A stretch of DNA of 64,000 bases from Thalassolituus alkanivorans (GCF_020447205.1 NZ_JAJAEL010000037.1:23619-87618), one strand, 5' to 3'. Positions 36,215-44,897 are shown, numbered from the stretch's first letter. The notes: generated by a model from the sequence alone, not told the origin. Made by a program: numbers and translations.

Positions 36215-37390
36215 ATGCGCTTCTTACTCTTCTTTCTGACTTTTTGGCTGGCTCCTGCCCAGGCGCTTGAGTTACAGGCGATGGGAACTTATCGCCGTCT
36301 GAATAACGATGTGTATCTGGCGGCTGTTTACAGCGATCTGAACGACAGCCAGCAGTGGCTGAGCGCAGAGCAGCCTTTGGCTCTGGAAATCCGTGTGCTG
36401 GCGGAGCGCATATCGCCGCGCCGTTTTTACCGGCTGTGGAATGAAGGGCTGGCCATCAATCTGAGTGAAGCGGAAATGAATGCGCGTTTGGAAGATATCA
36501 GCCGCTTTACCAATCTGCTGCAAGATGATTTACGTGAGGGAGACCGGATGCTGATCAGTAATGAAAGCGGTCCCTGCCGTGTGCTGATCAATGATGTGGA
36601 AGTGCTGTTGATTGAGGATGGTAGTTTTGTGCGTCTGTTGCTGGCTGCCTGGATTGGCAAGTTCCCGCAGTCTCCCGGATTTCGTGAAGACCTGCTGCGG
36701 ATGAAAGCAGCGGAGCGCAGCGAGCTGAAAGCCAGTTGGGATGCCAGACAAATGAAACCGGGACGGGCAGAGGTTATTGCTGGTTGGCTGAAACGTGATG
36801 CGGATCACACCGCCCGGGCACAACCGGTCACAGCGGCGCGACCTGTCGCAGCCGAAAATGTAACGGTGGTGGCGCAAAAAGTGGAACCCAATGTGCCAAA
36901 ATTGTCACAACCTGCAGTAAAAACGCCGCCAGCGGTTACAGAACAGGTGTCGCTGCCGGAGGTGTCGGAGCGGAAAAAACAGCCGGAAACGGCATCGGAT
37001 CTGGCGGCCAGAATGGCAGAAAAACGCGAAAAAGAGCGTGTTCTGGCAGCAGCCGAACAGGTGCACGCGCGAGCGCAGCTGATCGCCCGGCAGCAGGCTG
37101 AGATGCAGTATTACCGTGCCTTGTTACGGCAGGCCAATAGCCAGGTTCAGTACCCGGATCAGGCACTGAGAAAACGGCTGGAAGGCACGGTACGTGTGAG
37201 TTTGCAGCTGAATCGCGAGGGGGAGTTACTGCTTGCCGATACCAGTGAAAGTTCGGCGGTCAGTCTGCTCGACCGGGCAGCATTACGGGCTGCGAAAAAA
37301 GCCGCGCCATACCCTCCGGTGCCGGAGCTTCTGCAGGGAGAAAACTTCGAATTTGATATCCCTTTCCGCTTTGTACTTGCCCGCAACTGA
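36215..37390 (+). CDS. Chalcone-isomerase-like domain fused to a TonB C-terminal domain
   Basis: The 391-residue protein has a signal peptide (MRFLLFFLTFWLAPAQA) and a chalcone-isomerase-like domain (YLAAVYSDLNDSQQWLSAEQ, ERISPRRFYRLWNEGLAINL, LLLAAWIGKFPQSPGFREDL). A low-complexity P/V/A/T linker and a charged coiled segment (EKREKERVLAAAEQVHARAQ) follow. The C-terminus resembles TonB_C/energy-transducer domains: YPDQALRKRLEGTVRVSLQL, LLDRAALRAAKKAAPYPPVP. It has no N-terminal anchor helix other than the signal. The combination is unusual; a periplasmic role with unknown ligand is inferred. Confidence 0.78.
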   Translation: MRFLLFFLTFWLAPAQALELQAMGTYRRLNNDVYLAAVYSDLNDSQQWLSAEQPLALEIRVLAERISPRRFYRLWNEGLAINLSEAEMNARLEDISRFTNLLQDDLREGDRMLISNESGPCRVLINDVEVLLIEDGSFVRLLLAAWIGKFPQSPGFREDLLRMKAAERSELKASWDARQMKPGRAEVIAGWLKRDADHTARAQPVTAARPVAAENVTVVAQKVEPNVPKLSQPAVKTPPAVTEQVSLPEVSERKKQPETASDLAARMAEKREKERVLAAAEQVHARAQLIARQQAEMQYYRALLRQANSQVQYPDQALRKRLEGTVRVSLQLNREGELLLADTSESSAVSLLDRAALRAAKKAAPYPPVPELLQGENFEFDIPFRFVLARN

Positions 37391-37547
37391 TTTTATTTTT
37401 GTGATTAAAAACAAGGAATTAGTTCACATTTTAAGAGGTTGCAAAACCTTTCTCTGGTGGCGCAAAGGGTCGTTGAGCCCTGTTGATTGAGGGAACATTA
37501 TACGGGTGTTTATTGAGTTGTTTGAAAGCAGGAGTGGAGGCTTCACC

Positions 37548-38222
37548 ATGCGTAATCTGTTAACCGTTATTGTTGCCCTGATCTGGTCCGTCCAGAGTCA
37601 GGCGGCTGAGTTACAGGGCGTTGGTATTTTTCAGACGCTCAATAAACCCTGGTTTCTGACTGCACTGTATACCGCTGAGGTCAGTGCGGCTGATAAGACT
37701 GTCGCCACCGAGTCCGCCGTTGCAGAGCCGGAACGCCTTGAATTCAAAGTGCTGGAAGACAAGATCAGCGCCTACCGTTTCCGCCAGCTGTGGCAGGAAG
37801 CTTTTGCGGTGGTTCACGGTGATGATGTCTGGAACACCTATGCCGCCGACCTCAATGCTTTTTTTGAGCTGGTGAAAGGGCCGCTGAAGACCAATGACCA
37901 TCTGATTATCGAGCAGGAAGGCGACGCTGCTGTTGTAACTCTTAATTATCGTGAACATGCACGGCTATCGTCTGCATTCCTGCCGTTACTGGTCAGTACT
38001 CTGACCGCACGTATTGCCCCGATTCCGGAACTGAAAGCCGGCCTGCTGGGCGAGTTACCGGCATCCGAAGCCAAGACTCTGTTACTGCAATATGACCGTG
38101 GTGAACCTTCGCTGCGCCGTATTGCCGAAACGGCCCGCTGGTTGCGCCGTAAAGAGCCAATGGTCAATGCTCAGGCATCCACATCTGCCAATCTGCAGGC
38201 AGCCCGCGTCTCTACCCTCTGA
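37548..38222 (+). CDS. Exported chalcone-isomerase-like protein (paralogue)
   Basis: The start is the ATG at 37548 after GGAGGCTTCACC; a GTG 14 codons earlier is not supported. The 224-residue product has a signal peptide (LLTVIVALIWSVQSQA) and opens like its upstream neighbour (AELQGVGIFQTLNKPWFLTA versus LELQAMGTYRRLNNDVYLAA). It continues with DKISAYRFRQLWQEAFAVVH and FLPLLVSTLTARIAPIPELK. It is a divergent paralogue of the 36,215 gene without the TonB-like tail. Function unknown. Confidence 0.75.
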   Translation: MRNLLTVIVALIWSVQSQAAELQGVGIFQTLNKPWFLTALYTAEVSAADKTVATESAVAEPERLEFKVLEDKISAYRFRQLWQEAFAVVHGDDVWNTYAADLNAFFELVKGPLKTNDHLIIEQEGDAAVVTLNYREHARLSSAFLPLLVSTLTARIAPIPELKAGLLGELPASEAKTLLLQYDRGEPSLRRIAETARWLRRKEPMVNAQASTSANLQAARVSTL

Positions 38223-38311
38223 TATACTGCGCGCCGGTATTAACGGCGGCGCTTCTTTGTGTTCGCCTGATATTGCTCTGGTATTGATCTGCTATTGCTC
38301 AAAAGGTGTGC

Positions 38312-39106
38312 ATGACTCCCGACTATCTTGATCGTTTTGGTGGTATTGGCCGTTTGTACGGCGTTGCCGGTCTTCAGCGTCTGCACGCATCCCATGTCTG
38401 TGTGGTCGGCATTGGCGGCGTGGGCTCCTGGGCGGCGGAAGCACTGGCGCGCTCCGGCGTTGGGGAAATCACGCTGATCGATATGGATGATATCTGTGTC
38501 ACCAACACCAACCGTCAGATTCATGCGCTGGGCGGTGATATCGGCAAGCTGAAAGTCGAAGCCGTGGCCGAGCGTATCCGTCGCATTAATCCGGAGTGCA
38601 AAGTGCATGCGCTGATGGAATTTGTGACCGTCAATAATCAGCGTGAATTAATCCATACCGGCATGGATTATGTGATCGACTGCATCGACAGCGTGAAGAA
38701 TAAAGCCGCGCTGATTGCGCACTGTAAACGCAATAAAATCCGTATCGTTACCACCGGTGCTGCTGGTGGTCAGACTGACCCGACGCAGATTCAGGTCGCG
38801 GATTTAAATAAAACCTTTAATGACCCGCTGGCGCGCAAGGTGCGTTCTTTACTGCGGCGTGAATATAATTTTTCGCGTAATGCCGCGCGTAATTATTCTA
38901 TTCCCTGTGTATTTTCCAGCGAGCAGCTGCAATACCCGCAGCCGGATGGCAGTGTCTGTCAGACCAAATCCTTTGACGGCGACAGCACGCGGCTGGATTG
39001 TTCATCGGGTTTTGGTTCGGCCACCATGGTGACCGGTACCTTTGGCTTTGTTGCCGCCGCCCGGGTGGTGAAACGCATTGCCGACGAGTCCGGCAAAAAG
39101 AGCTGA
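38312..39106 (+). CDS. tcdA: tRNA threonylcarbamoyladenosine dehydratase TcdA (CsdL)
   Basis: Started at the ATG at 38312 (AAAGG upstream), the 264-residue product is an E1-like ATP-dependent enzyme. It has the nucleotide motif VVGIGGVGSWAAEALARSGV, LIDMDDICVTNTNRQIHALG, VIDCIDSVKNKAALIAHCKR, and the C-terminal RREYNFSRNAARNYSIPCVF and DCSSGFGSATMVTGTFG regions typical of TcdA. It cyclises t6A37 of tRNAs to ct6A. The length and motifs are complete. Confidence 0.95.
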   Translation: MTPDYLDRFGGIGRLYGVAGLQRLHASHVCVVGIGGVGSWAAEALARSGVGEITLIDMDDICVTNTNRQIHALGGDIGKLKVEAVAERIRRINPECKVHALMEFVTVNNQRELIHTGMDYVIDCIDSVKNKAALIAHCKRNKIRIVTTGAAGGQTDPTQIQVADLNKTFNDPLARKVRSLLRREYNFSRNAARNYSIPCVFSSEQLQYPQPDGSVCQTKSFDGDSTRLDCSSGFGSATMVTGTFGFVAAARVVKRIADESGKKS

Positions 39107-39133
39107 GGCGTTTTAACCGCTGCAGGCGGCGCC

Positions 39134-39487
39134 TTACAGCGCCGCACCATCAAACACTTCAGTACGCAGGCTGAACGGGTCTATACCTTCAATGCAGCCG
39201 ATATTCACACGGTAATGGCCAGGCTTGCGCAAGGTCTGGTGAAACGTATAAATACCGCAATGGCGGCAGAAGTGATGTTTGGCGATGCCGCTGGCAAATT
39301 CATAGGTGGCCAGGGCGTCATTCTGTACGTCGATGGTTATCTCATCCGCAGCCAGTACAAAGCTGGTCATTAAGGCGCCTTTACGGATGCAGATGGAGCA
39401 ATTGCAACGCAGGCCTTCGCTTATTCCTTCATGGCTAAAAGAAAATTTTACAGCGCCGCAGTGGCAGGAACCTGTATACGCTCTCAT
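39134..39487 (-). CDS. GFA (CENP-V/GFA) family zinc protein
   Basis: The 117-residue protein has the GFA zinc pattern: SCHCGAVKF at the start, CNCSICIRKGAL, and FCRHCGIYTFH. The prototype Gfa was described as acting on the glutathione-formaldehyde adduct, but most family members have unknown substrates. A formaldehyde pathway lies 7 kb away (fghA, frmA), but the two are not linked in an operon. Its start overlaps the stop of the upstream DUF4336 gene by four bases, so these two are coupled. Confidence 0.88.
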   Translation of the reverse strand: MRAYTGSCHCGAVKFSFSHEGISEGLRCNCSICIRKGALMTSFVLAADEITIDVQNDALATYEFASGIAKHHFCRHCGIYTFHQTLRKPGHYRVNIGCIEGIDPFSLRTEVFDGAAL

Positions 39488-40191
39488 TGCACATCCTCTT
39501 GTTTAAGATTCAGCCAGTTGAATGAACGGCGCAAAAAAGGGACGGCATTGCTTTCAACCATCAGGCCGTGTGCCATGCTGATTTTCTCCGGCTGCCAGTT
39601 GATAATCCGTAGCATATGAGCGCGGGCTTCAGCTTTGTGAAACAAAAAGCTTAAACGCCAGTCGGCCGGCATTTTACCGTTGGGGGCGAGAATCCCCGCG
39701 GCTTTGGCCAGCAGACGTTTCAGCGGGGTAAAAGAATCCGGGGCAAAGTTTTCGATCAGGTCTGTCACGATCAGTATTTTTGATGCTTTGTGAAAGAATA
39801 CGGCTTCTTCCATCACCGCAGAGCCGGTAAACAGCAGTTGTTCTATATCCTCCTGCCAGGGGGCGGTAAAGTCGGGGGTGAACACTCCGTCAAAGCGGAT
39901 ATCGGTACGTTTTTGTTGCACACCCTGAGTTCCGAACAGCTGCGCCTGAGGGTATTGCTGCTGCCACTGGGGCAGAAAAAGATGATGCAGCTGGTTGGGT
40001 GCTATCAGATAGCGAACGGGGCCAAGCTGATCAATCTGCTGCTTCAGTGTCTCATCCAGGCGGATTGGACTGTGTATCCAGAGCGAGCCACACGACAGGC
40101 GAATCACTGTCATGCGGGTGGTATAGGGAAGGGTGAAAAAAGGTACCGCTTCCCCGTCAAAAGACCAGATATTATCTGCAAGATTATTCAT
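39484..40191 (-). CDS. DUF4336 family protein (metallo-beta-lactamase-like fold)
   Basis: The start is chosen at MNNLADNIW (ATG at 40191) because the family usually begins there; an ATG 15 codons earlier is also open and would run into the mobile element's edge. The 235-residue product carries TRMTVIRLSCGSLWIHSPIR, VRYLIAPNQLHHLFLPQWQQ and KILIVTDLIENF, the pattern of DUF4336 proteins. These resemble metallo-beta-lactamase hydrolases but keep only part of the HxHxDH site (NQLHHLF). Function unknown. It is coupled to the GFA gene downstream. Confidence 0.82.
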   Translation of the reverse strand: MNNLADNIWSFDGEAVPFFTLPYTTRMTVIRLSCGSLWIHSPIRLDETLKQQIDQLGPVRYLIAPNQLHHLFLPQWQQQYPQAQLFGTQGVQQKRTDIRFDGVFTPDFTAPWQEDIEQLLFTGSAVMEEAVFFHKASKILIVTDLIENFAPDSFTPLKRLLAKAAGILAPNGKMPADWRLSFLFHKAEARAHMLRIINWQPEKISMAHGLMVESNAVPFLRRSFNWLNLKQEDVQ

Positions 40192-40220
40192 CGCACTCCC
40201 TGCTTTATGTCTGTTCTGTT

Positions 40221-40554
40221 TAGGGCCTGTCGACACTAATTAAACAGGCCTGTTATCGGCTAAAAATTCCTCAGACAAGGCGCTGAGAGTGTGGGATGTT
40301 CAGCACATCCCTGTGCTTCACCCCTTCGGGGTTGGCACGCCAACCTGTTCCAGACAGGTTGGTAACGGGTTAAGCGAACGAACAGCAACGCAGGATGAGG
40401 GATTTTTAGCCATAACCCTCCGGGCTGAGGCTAGTTTTTCCCATCAACTTCGTCGTTCGTCATTCATTTAGCCCGCTAATATCACTCCTCTCTCCTTGTT
40501 CTGAGAAAAACTGGCTCTCAGCAGGCCGGATTTACTTAGTGTCGACAGGCCCTA
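40221..40554 (+). mobile_element. MITE copy A (334 bp), supplies the stop codon of the CDF gene
   Basis: The element has terminal inverted repeats TAGGGCCTGTCGACACTAA at each end and is flanked by TA, so the target duplication is TA. Its right end overlaps the stop codon of the metal exporter gene: CTA at 40552-40554 reads TAG on the minus strand. The internal sequence is shared with copies B and C, but this copy has about 60 extra bases with small hairpins (near 40,295-40,360). It has no transposase gene. Confidence 0.85.
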
Positions 40555-41565
40555 ATGTTGCGGACGGTTAACCGGGCACTCCGGCATCCGGCATTCATTC
40601 ACCTCGATGGTGATATGCGCCAGTTGGCGGAAATCACTCAGCAATGCTTTGTAGTGATCGGTATGGCGTGGCTGGTGGGTAACCAGCGAAATAATCGCCG
40701 CGTAATCATTACCACTCACTTTCCAGATATGAATATCGGCCACCTGATTATCGCCATCCTGTTCAATGGTCTGACGGATAGCGGCACGCTGTTGATCGCT
40801 GATACTGGCGTCGAGTAATACCGGTGCGCTTTGTTTAACCAGACCGATCGCCCAGCGTGAAATAATCAGTGCACCGACAATACCCATTAACGGATCAAGC
40901 CAGTTCAGGCCGAAGAATTTTCCGCCCAACAGCGCGGCAATGGCCAGCACCGAGGTCATGGCGTCCGCCAGTACGTGCAGGTAAGCGGCGCGTAAATTAT
41001 GGTCATGGCCAGTATGGCTGTGCTCATCATGATGATCGTGATCGTGATCGTGATCGTGATCGTGATCGTGATCGTGGTGTGCATGGCTATGATGATTATG
41101 GCCGTGATGATGGTGGTCTTTCAGCAACAGCGCACTGACCAGATTAACCGCTAAGCCCAGCAGAGCCACCAGAATTGCCTGATCAAACTGAATGGCGTGC
41201 GGTTCAAATACCCGTACCACCGATTCAACCAGCATCACCAGGGCCACCACCGCCAGCGCCACTGCACTGGCAAAACCACCCAGAACATTCACCTTACCGG
41301 TGCCGAAACTGTAGGCCGGATTGTTGGCATGGCGGCGCGCATAACGGTAAGCGAATAATGTAATAAGAAAGGCGGCCACATGGGTGCCCATATGCCAGCC
41401 ATCGGCCAGCAGTGCCATGGAGCCGTACCAGGCGCCGGCGATAATTTCTGCCACCATGGTAACGGCGGTCAGAATCAGTACATAAAAGGTATTGCGCTCG
41501 CCATCCGGATTGCTGCCACTGAAGTGGTGTGGGTGTTGCCAATGGCTGATATTGTGTTCGGTCAT
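40552..41565 (-). CDS. CDF-family divalent metal exporter with His-rich loop (DmeF-like)
   Basis: Started at MTEHNISHW (ATG at 41565), the 337-residue protein has six transmembrane helices with the CDF metal-site motifs SMALLADGWHMGTH and HVLADAMTSVLAIAA. A long cytoplasmic loop, rich in His and Asp (DHHHHGHNHHSHAHH then repeated HD), lies between helices IV and V. A C-terminal dimer domain ends in CRMPECP. The N-terminal HWQHPHHF and this loop resemble DmeF-type exporters of Co(II), Ni(II) or Zn(II). Metal choice is inferred. The TAG stop codon comes from the neighbouring MITE. Confidence 0.9.
   Translation of the reverse strand: MTEHNISHWQHPHHFSGSNPDGERNTFYVLILTAVTMVAEIIAGAWYGSMALLADGWHMGTHVAAFLITLFAYRYARRHANNPAYSFGTGKVNVLGGFASAVALAVVALVMLVESVVRVFEPHAIQFDQAILVALLGLAVNLVSALLLKDHHHHGHNHHSHAHHDHDHDHDHDHDHDHHDEHSHTGHDHNLRAAYLHVLADAMTSVLAIAALLGGKFFGLNWLDPLMGIVGALIISRWAIGLVKQSAPVLLDASISDQQRAAIRQTIEQDGDNQVADIHIWKVSGNDYAAIISLVTHQPRHTDHYKALLSDFRQLAHITIEVNECRMPECPVNRPQH
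41035..41076. repeat. Hexanucleotide microsatellite (ATCGTG)x7 in the CDF gene
   Basis: Seven exact copies of ATCGTG encode the His-Asp alternation of the metal-binding loop on the minus strand. Because the unit is six bases, gain or loss of copies would change loop length without a frameshift. Confidence 0.95.
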
Positions 41566-41837
41566 TAAAACCCCTGTCATACATTTGGCATATGACTTCC
41601 GCTAAATTGGAACGGTATGCCCAGATTTCATGGTGTATCGCGACAATCTTATCGCACTTACCGGCAAAAAGGACGTACCACAAAATTCCGGGGGTTAGTG
41701 TCCGCCTTTATGACAAACCACTATTGACACCATGGCCCGGTTAAAGAGAAGGTTCAGCCAATGAAAAAACAACAAGCGGCAGATTAACTGTCCTGTCTCT
41801 GTATTAAGCAAACACCGCAAACAAGGAGTACGAACGA

Positions 41838-42605
41838 GTGAAGCATCTGTTGTTACTGATGATGGCCCTTGGGTCAGTATTGATGAATACAGCTCAGGTG
41901 AATGCTGATGAAAACCCGGTAAATACAAGCCAGCCTCAGGTAAACCTGAGCGCCGACACAGTGCGCCAGCGCTTGTTATTGCAGACTCTGGCCTATCGCA
42001 GCAGTGCTGAATTCAGCCTTTATTCTTTACAGCATGGTGATCGTAAATCCGCACAGCGTCTGGATGCCGTACTGGCTGAAGGGCAGGCTCTGGCGAACGC
42101 TCTTAAAGCAACCTGGCCAGAGCTGGCACCTGCCTGGCAAGACATGACTCAGTTCGTTGACAGCAACCGTGCAATTGCGGCAAAAGCGGAAGACGTTAGT
42201 TTTTCCATCCGCCTGAATGAAAACTACAACAAACTGTATGCGGTACTTGATGGCAGTATTCCTGATACCACGGTACTGGATAATGAAACCCGGCGCATAT
42301 TAAATATGCTCGATAGTCTTGAACATATGGTTTCTGCTTATCTGTTTTTTAATATCAATATTTTCGGTGGCCTGTCGGTGACGGATACCGGTATCGAACA
42401 ACAGAATAAACTCTTCAAGGCGTTAACTGCCGAACTGGATGATGCGGAATTACGTACCCAGGTTGAGCGCAAGTGGGGCTTTTTGGAAAGTACTTTGTTG
42501 GCCTATAACGAACGCTCAGCCGTTTTTATTGTGACCCGCACCTGTGACTCCATTCGTGAGTTGTTACTGAAGAAACTGCAGCCCGAAGACAGTGCTGAAT
42601 CCTGA
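41838..42605 (+). CDS. Exported hypothetical helical protein
   Basis: The start is GTG after ACAAGGAGTACGAACGA. The 255-residue product has a signal peptide (MKHLLLLMMALGSVLMNTAQ VNA) and a helical mature part: VRQRLLLQTLAYRSSAEFSL, LANALKATWPELAPAWQDMT, NETRRILNMLDSLEHMVSAY, ELRTQVERKWGFLESTLLAY. I do not recognise the family. The helix pattern loosely resembles four-helix-bundle sensor domains, but no transmembrane or signalling part follows. A terminator lies directly after, so it is probably a single-gene unit. Confidence 0.75.
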   Translation: MKHLLLLMMALGSVLMNTAQVNADENPVNTSQPQVNLSADTVRQRLLLQTLAYRSSAEFSLYSLQHGDRKSAQRLDAVLAEGQALANALKATWPELAPAWQDMTQFVDSNRAIAAKAEDVSFSIRLNENYNKLYAVLDGSIPDTTVLDNETRRILNMLDSLEHMVSAYLFFNINIFGGLSVTDTGIEQQNKLFKALTAELDDAELRTQVERKWGFLESTLLAYNERSAVFIVTRTCDSIRELLLKKLQPEDSAES

Positions 42606-42615
42606 GTTAAAAGCA

Positions 42616-42644
42616 TAAAAAAAGCCGCAGTTGCGGCTTTTTTT
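42616..42644. terminator. Bidirectional intrinsic terminator
   Basis: A-run, AAGCCGCA, short loop, TGCGGCTT, T7. It lies between the convergent hypothetical gene and ndpA, and serves at least the former. Confidence 0.88.
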
Positions 42645-42679
42645 ATGTCCGGATTTTTATTCTTCGGCGTTGCCGGTAA

Positions 42680-43780
42680 TCAGGATTCTTTTAATTGTTT
42701 CAGCAGCGACTCCGGCACCTTGGTGATGCGCAGCTCGTTACTGCTTTTATCAAAGATAATATCTTTATCCAGCAGGCTGGCAGAGAAACTCAGGCTCAGG
42801 TCTTTATTTTTACCGCTGTAGCGGATAAATCCCCGCAGCTTTTTACGGTCGGGGATCAGCTCGGTTTTAATGGCTTCCGCCACTACCTGTTGTGAAGCTC
42901 CCTGAGCCGCCAGCTGCTCCGGCGTTAATCCGCTGTTTTGTCGCTGGCTTTGCTGGCGTTCTTTTTGTTTGTCGACAATATAGTGAGCAAAGGCTTTGGC
43001 CGGTTCGGCTTTGACCTGGGTTTCCATATAGCTGGCCAGCTCATCGAACACGACCGGTTCACCGCGCAGATCCTGCTCAATACAGTAATCCACCACCTTG
43101 GTTTTGTATTCAAAGCTGTCTTCCGGACTCAGGGTCTGGCTGAACTCGTCAACAATTTCCAGAAACTCTTCGGTTTCGGCAGCGGTATTTAAGGTATCGG
43201 TAAAACCAATGCATTCGGCAAACTGGTTCTGCAGTGGCTTATCGCCACGGCCAAAACTGAACGTCAGGTATTTGCTGTCGTCATCGGCCAGCCAGTCGGT
43301 GATGTTGAGCATGACACCAAAACCGGTATTGGAAAAATCCAGATAATGGGTTTCGCTCAGCGTCATATCGGTATTGATTGATACGCTGCTTTTGCGCCGC
43401 AGGTGGAACATGTACAGGCGGTCACTGTCGGCCAGCTGCTCGTAAAAGAAGGCGAGGTAGCCTTCCAGTGCCAGCTCGGTATTGTCGAGGGCGTTGGCGA
43501 ACTGTTTGCTCAGGCGGCGGGTGAGGGCAACAAAGCTCTGACGCTCGCCCTGCCAGTCCTGAATCTGCGCCCGTGCCTGGGTAATTTCCGGATGAAAAAT
43601 ACCGTAACGCTTACCCGCGCGCTGGGTCAGCACGGCTTTTAGCTGCGCCGCAGTCTGGGCGTAGAAGTGGGCGACCAGTTCGCTGTCGAGATCGGCTTCC
43701 TGTTCACTGCATACCAGCGTTGCTGCCGGGTCTTTGATGTCTTTGCTGATCTGATGGGTTACAAAATGGCGCAGGCTCAT
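42680..43780 (-). CDS. ndpA: Nucleoid-associated protein NdpA (YejK family)
   Basis: The 366-residue protein is the full NdpA/YejK type. It has IFHPEITQARAQIQDWQGER, MFHLRRKSSVSINTDMTLSE, THYLDFSNTGFGVMLNITDW, KYLTFSFGRGDKPLQNQFAE, and a C-terminal GFIRYSGKNKDLSLSFSASL region. It coats or binds nucleoid DNA in Gammaproteobacteria; the exact role is not settled. A MITE lies 26 bp upstream of its start codon, so its promoter may lie within or beyond the element. Confidence 0.92.
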   Translation of the reverse strand: MSLRHFVTHQISKDIKDPAATLVCSEQEADLDSELVAHFYAQTAAQLKAVLTQRAGKRYGIFHPEITQARAQIQDWQGERQSFVALTRRLSKQFANALDNTELALEGYLAFFYEQLADSDRLYMFHLRRKSSVSINTDMTLSETHYLDFSNTGFGVMLNITDWLADDDSKYLTFSFGRGDKPLQNQFAECIGFTDTLNTAAETEEFLEIVDEFSQTLSPEDSFEYKTKVVDYCIEQDLRGEPVVFDELASYMETQVKAEPAKAFAHYIVDKQKERQQSQRQNSGLTPEQLAAQGASQQVVAEAIKTELIPDRKKLRGFIRYSGKNKDLSLSFSASLLDKDIIFDKSSNELRITKVPESLLKQLKES

Positions 43781-43805
43781 GATTTTTTATCTCTTAGCGG
43801 GCTTT

Positions 43806-44094
43806 TAGGGCCTGTCGATACTAATTAAACAGGACTGTTATTGGCTAAAAATTTCTCAGACAAGGCGCTGAGAGTGTGGCCTAACGGGTTAAGCGAACGA
43901 ACAGCAACGCTGGATGAGGAATTTTTAGCCATAACCCTTCGGGCTGAGGCCAGTTTTCCCCATTAACGTCGTCGTTCGTCATTCATTTAGCCCGCTAATA
44001 TCACTCCTCACTCCTCACTCCTCACTCCTCACTCCTTGTTCTTAGAAAAACTGGCTCTCAGCAGGCCGGATTTACTTAGTGTCGACAGGCCCTA
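43806..44094 (+). mobile_element. MITE copy B (289 bp), supplies the stop codon of apt
   Basis: It has the same terminal inverted repeats and TA flanks as copy A, in the same orientation. The left end reads TAGGGCCTGTCGATACTAA, with one change. Its right end at 44092-44094 gives the TAG stop of apt. A tandem 7-bp repeat (CACTCCT, four copies near 44,006-44,036) lies inside; the other copies have fewer. No gene inside. Confidence 0.87.
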
Positions 44095-44634
44095 GTGTCC
44101 GTCAAATTCGCAGATGGCATAAACGTCGAAACCGGCGTTACGCAGTTTTTCGCTGCCTTTCAGGTCCGGCAGGTCAATGATGGCGGCCACTTCCACCACC
44201 TCCGCCTGCAGCTGGCGCACCAGTTCACAGGCCGCCAGCATGGTACCGCCGGTGGCGATCAGATCGTCCATCACCAGTACGCGGTCGCCGGCTTTAAAGG
44301 CATCGGTATGCAGTTCGATAGTGGCGCTGCCGTATTCCAGATCATAGCTCTGGGTCACGGTTTTAAATGGCAGTTTACCCTTCTTGCGCACCGGTACCAG
44401 GCTCAGACCCAGCTCGTAGGCCAGCGGCGCGCCGAGGATAAAGCCGCGGGCGTCGATGGCGGCGATGGCATCCAGCTGCTGGTCCTGATAGCGGTGTACA
44501 AAGCTGTCGATCAGCTTACGGAATACGGCACGGTTCTGCAGCAGCGGCATGATGTCGCGGAACATCACTCCATCTTCCGGCCAGTTGGCTACGGTACGGA
44601 TGGCGTCTTTAATTTCCTGGCTGTAGGCACTCAT
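44092..44634 (-). CDS. apt: Adenine phosphoribosyltransferase
   Basis: The start is the ATG giving MSAYSQEIKDAIRTVANWPE, so the product is 180 residues, normal for Apt; the longer open frame upstream is non-coding leader. Signature parts are GVMFRDIMPLL, AIDARGFILGAPLAYEL, RKKGKLPFKTV and the PRPP-binding VLVMDDLIATGGTM. It converts adenine and PRPP to AMP in the cytoplasm. A purine permease is divergently encoded, which forms a salvage unit. The C-terminus ends ICEFDGH then TAG contributed by the MITE, close to the usual family end. Confidence 0.96.
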   Translation of the reverse strand: MSAYSQEIKDAIRTVANWPEDGVMFRDIMPLLQNRAVFRKLIDSFVHRYQDQQLDAIAAIDARGFILGAPLAYELGLSLVPVRKKGKLPFKTVTQSYDLEYGSATIELHTDAFKAGDRVLVMDDLIATGGTMLAACELVRQLQAEVVEVAAIIDLPDLKGSEKLRNAGFDVYAICEFDGH

Positions 44635-44897
44635 GGTCTGTCTCTGTCGGTTCGGGTACGGCAATGTACGTGGATATAAGAGCGGGTGCGGCGTATGGCC
44701 TGCGATGCTGGCCGGCAAAAGAACCGACCATTCAGTCAGGTTTTCTTGGGCTTTGGCCAGCTGGGCATTATAATCCGCGGCCACAAAAAGTCTCCCTCCG
44801 CCGGATGCGGATGGCTCATGGCAGCAGTCTGCCTGAGTTGAGGCCGCATGAATGCTGGCTGCCGGGCTTGTTTCGCTAACCAACAAAGGTTCTTCCC
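44635..44897. promoter_or_regulatory. apt / purine permease divergent promoter region
   Basis: The 263-bp region between the divergent purine salvage genes must hold both promoters. I saw no convincing PurR-like palindrome or purine riboswitch core. An AAAGG ribosome site precedes the permease. Confidence 0.35.

Noticed and set aside
40289..40471. A 60-codon open frame inside MITE copy A
   Set aside because: It is absent from the other copies, which are shorter there, and has no motif; MITEs do not code.
41035..41076. CRISPR-like array
   Set aside because: The repeats are contiguous hexamers without spacers and lie inside a coding loop.
44006..44036. CRISPR-like or phase-variation repeat (CACTCCT)n
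   Set aside because: Direct tandem units without spacers inside a MITE and not in any gene or promoter element that I can identify.
44635..44897. Purine riboswitch upstream of the permease
   Set aside because: I could not find the conserved three-way junction sequences of a purine aptamer in this stretch.
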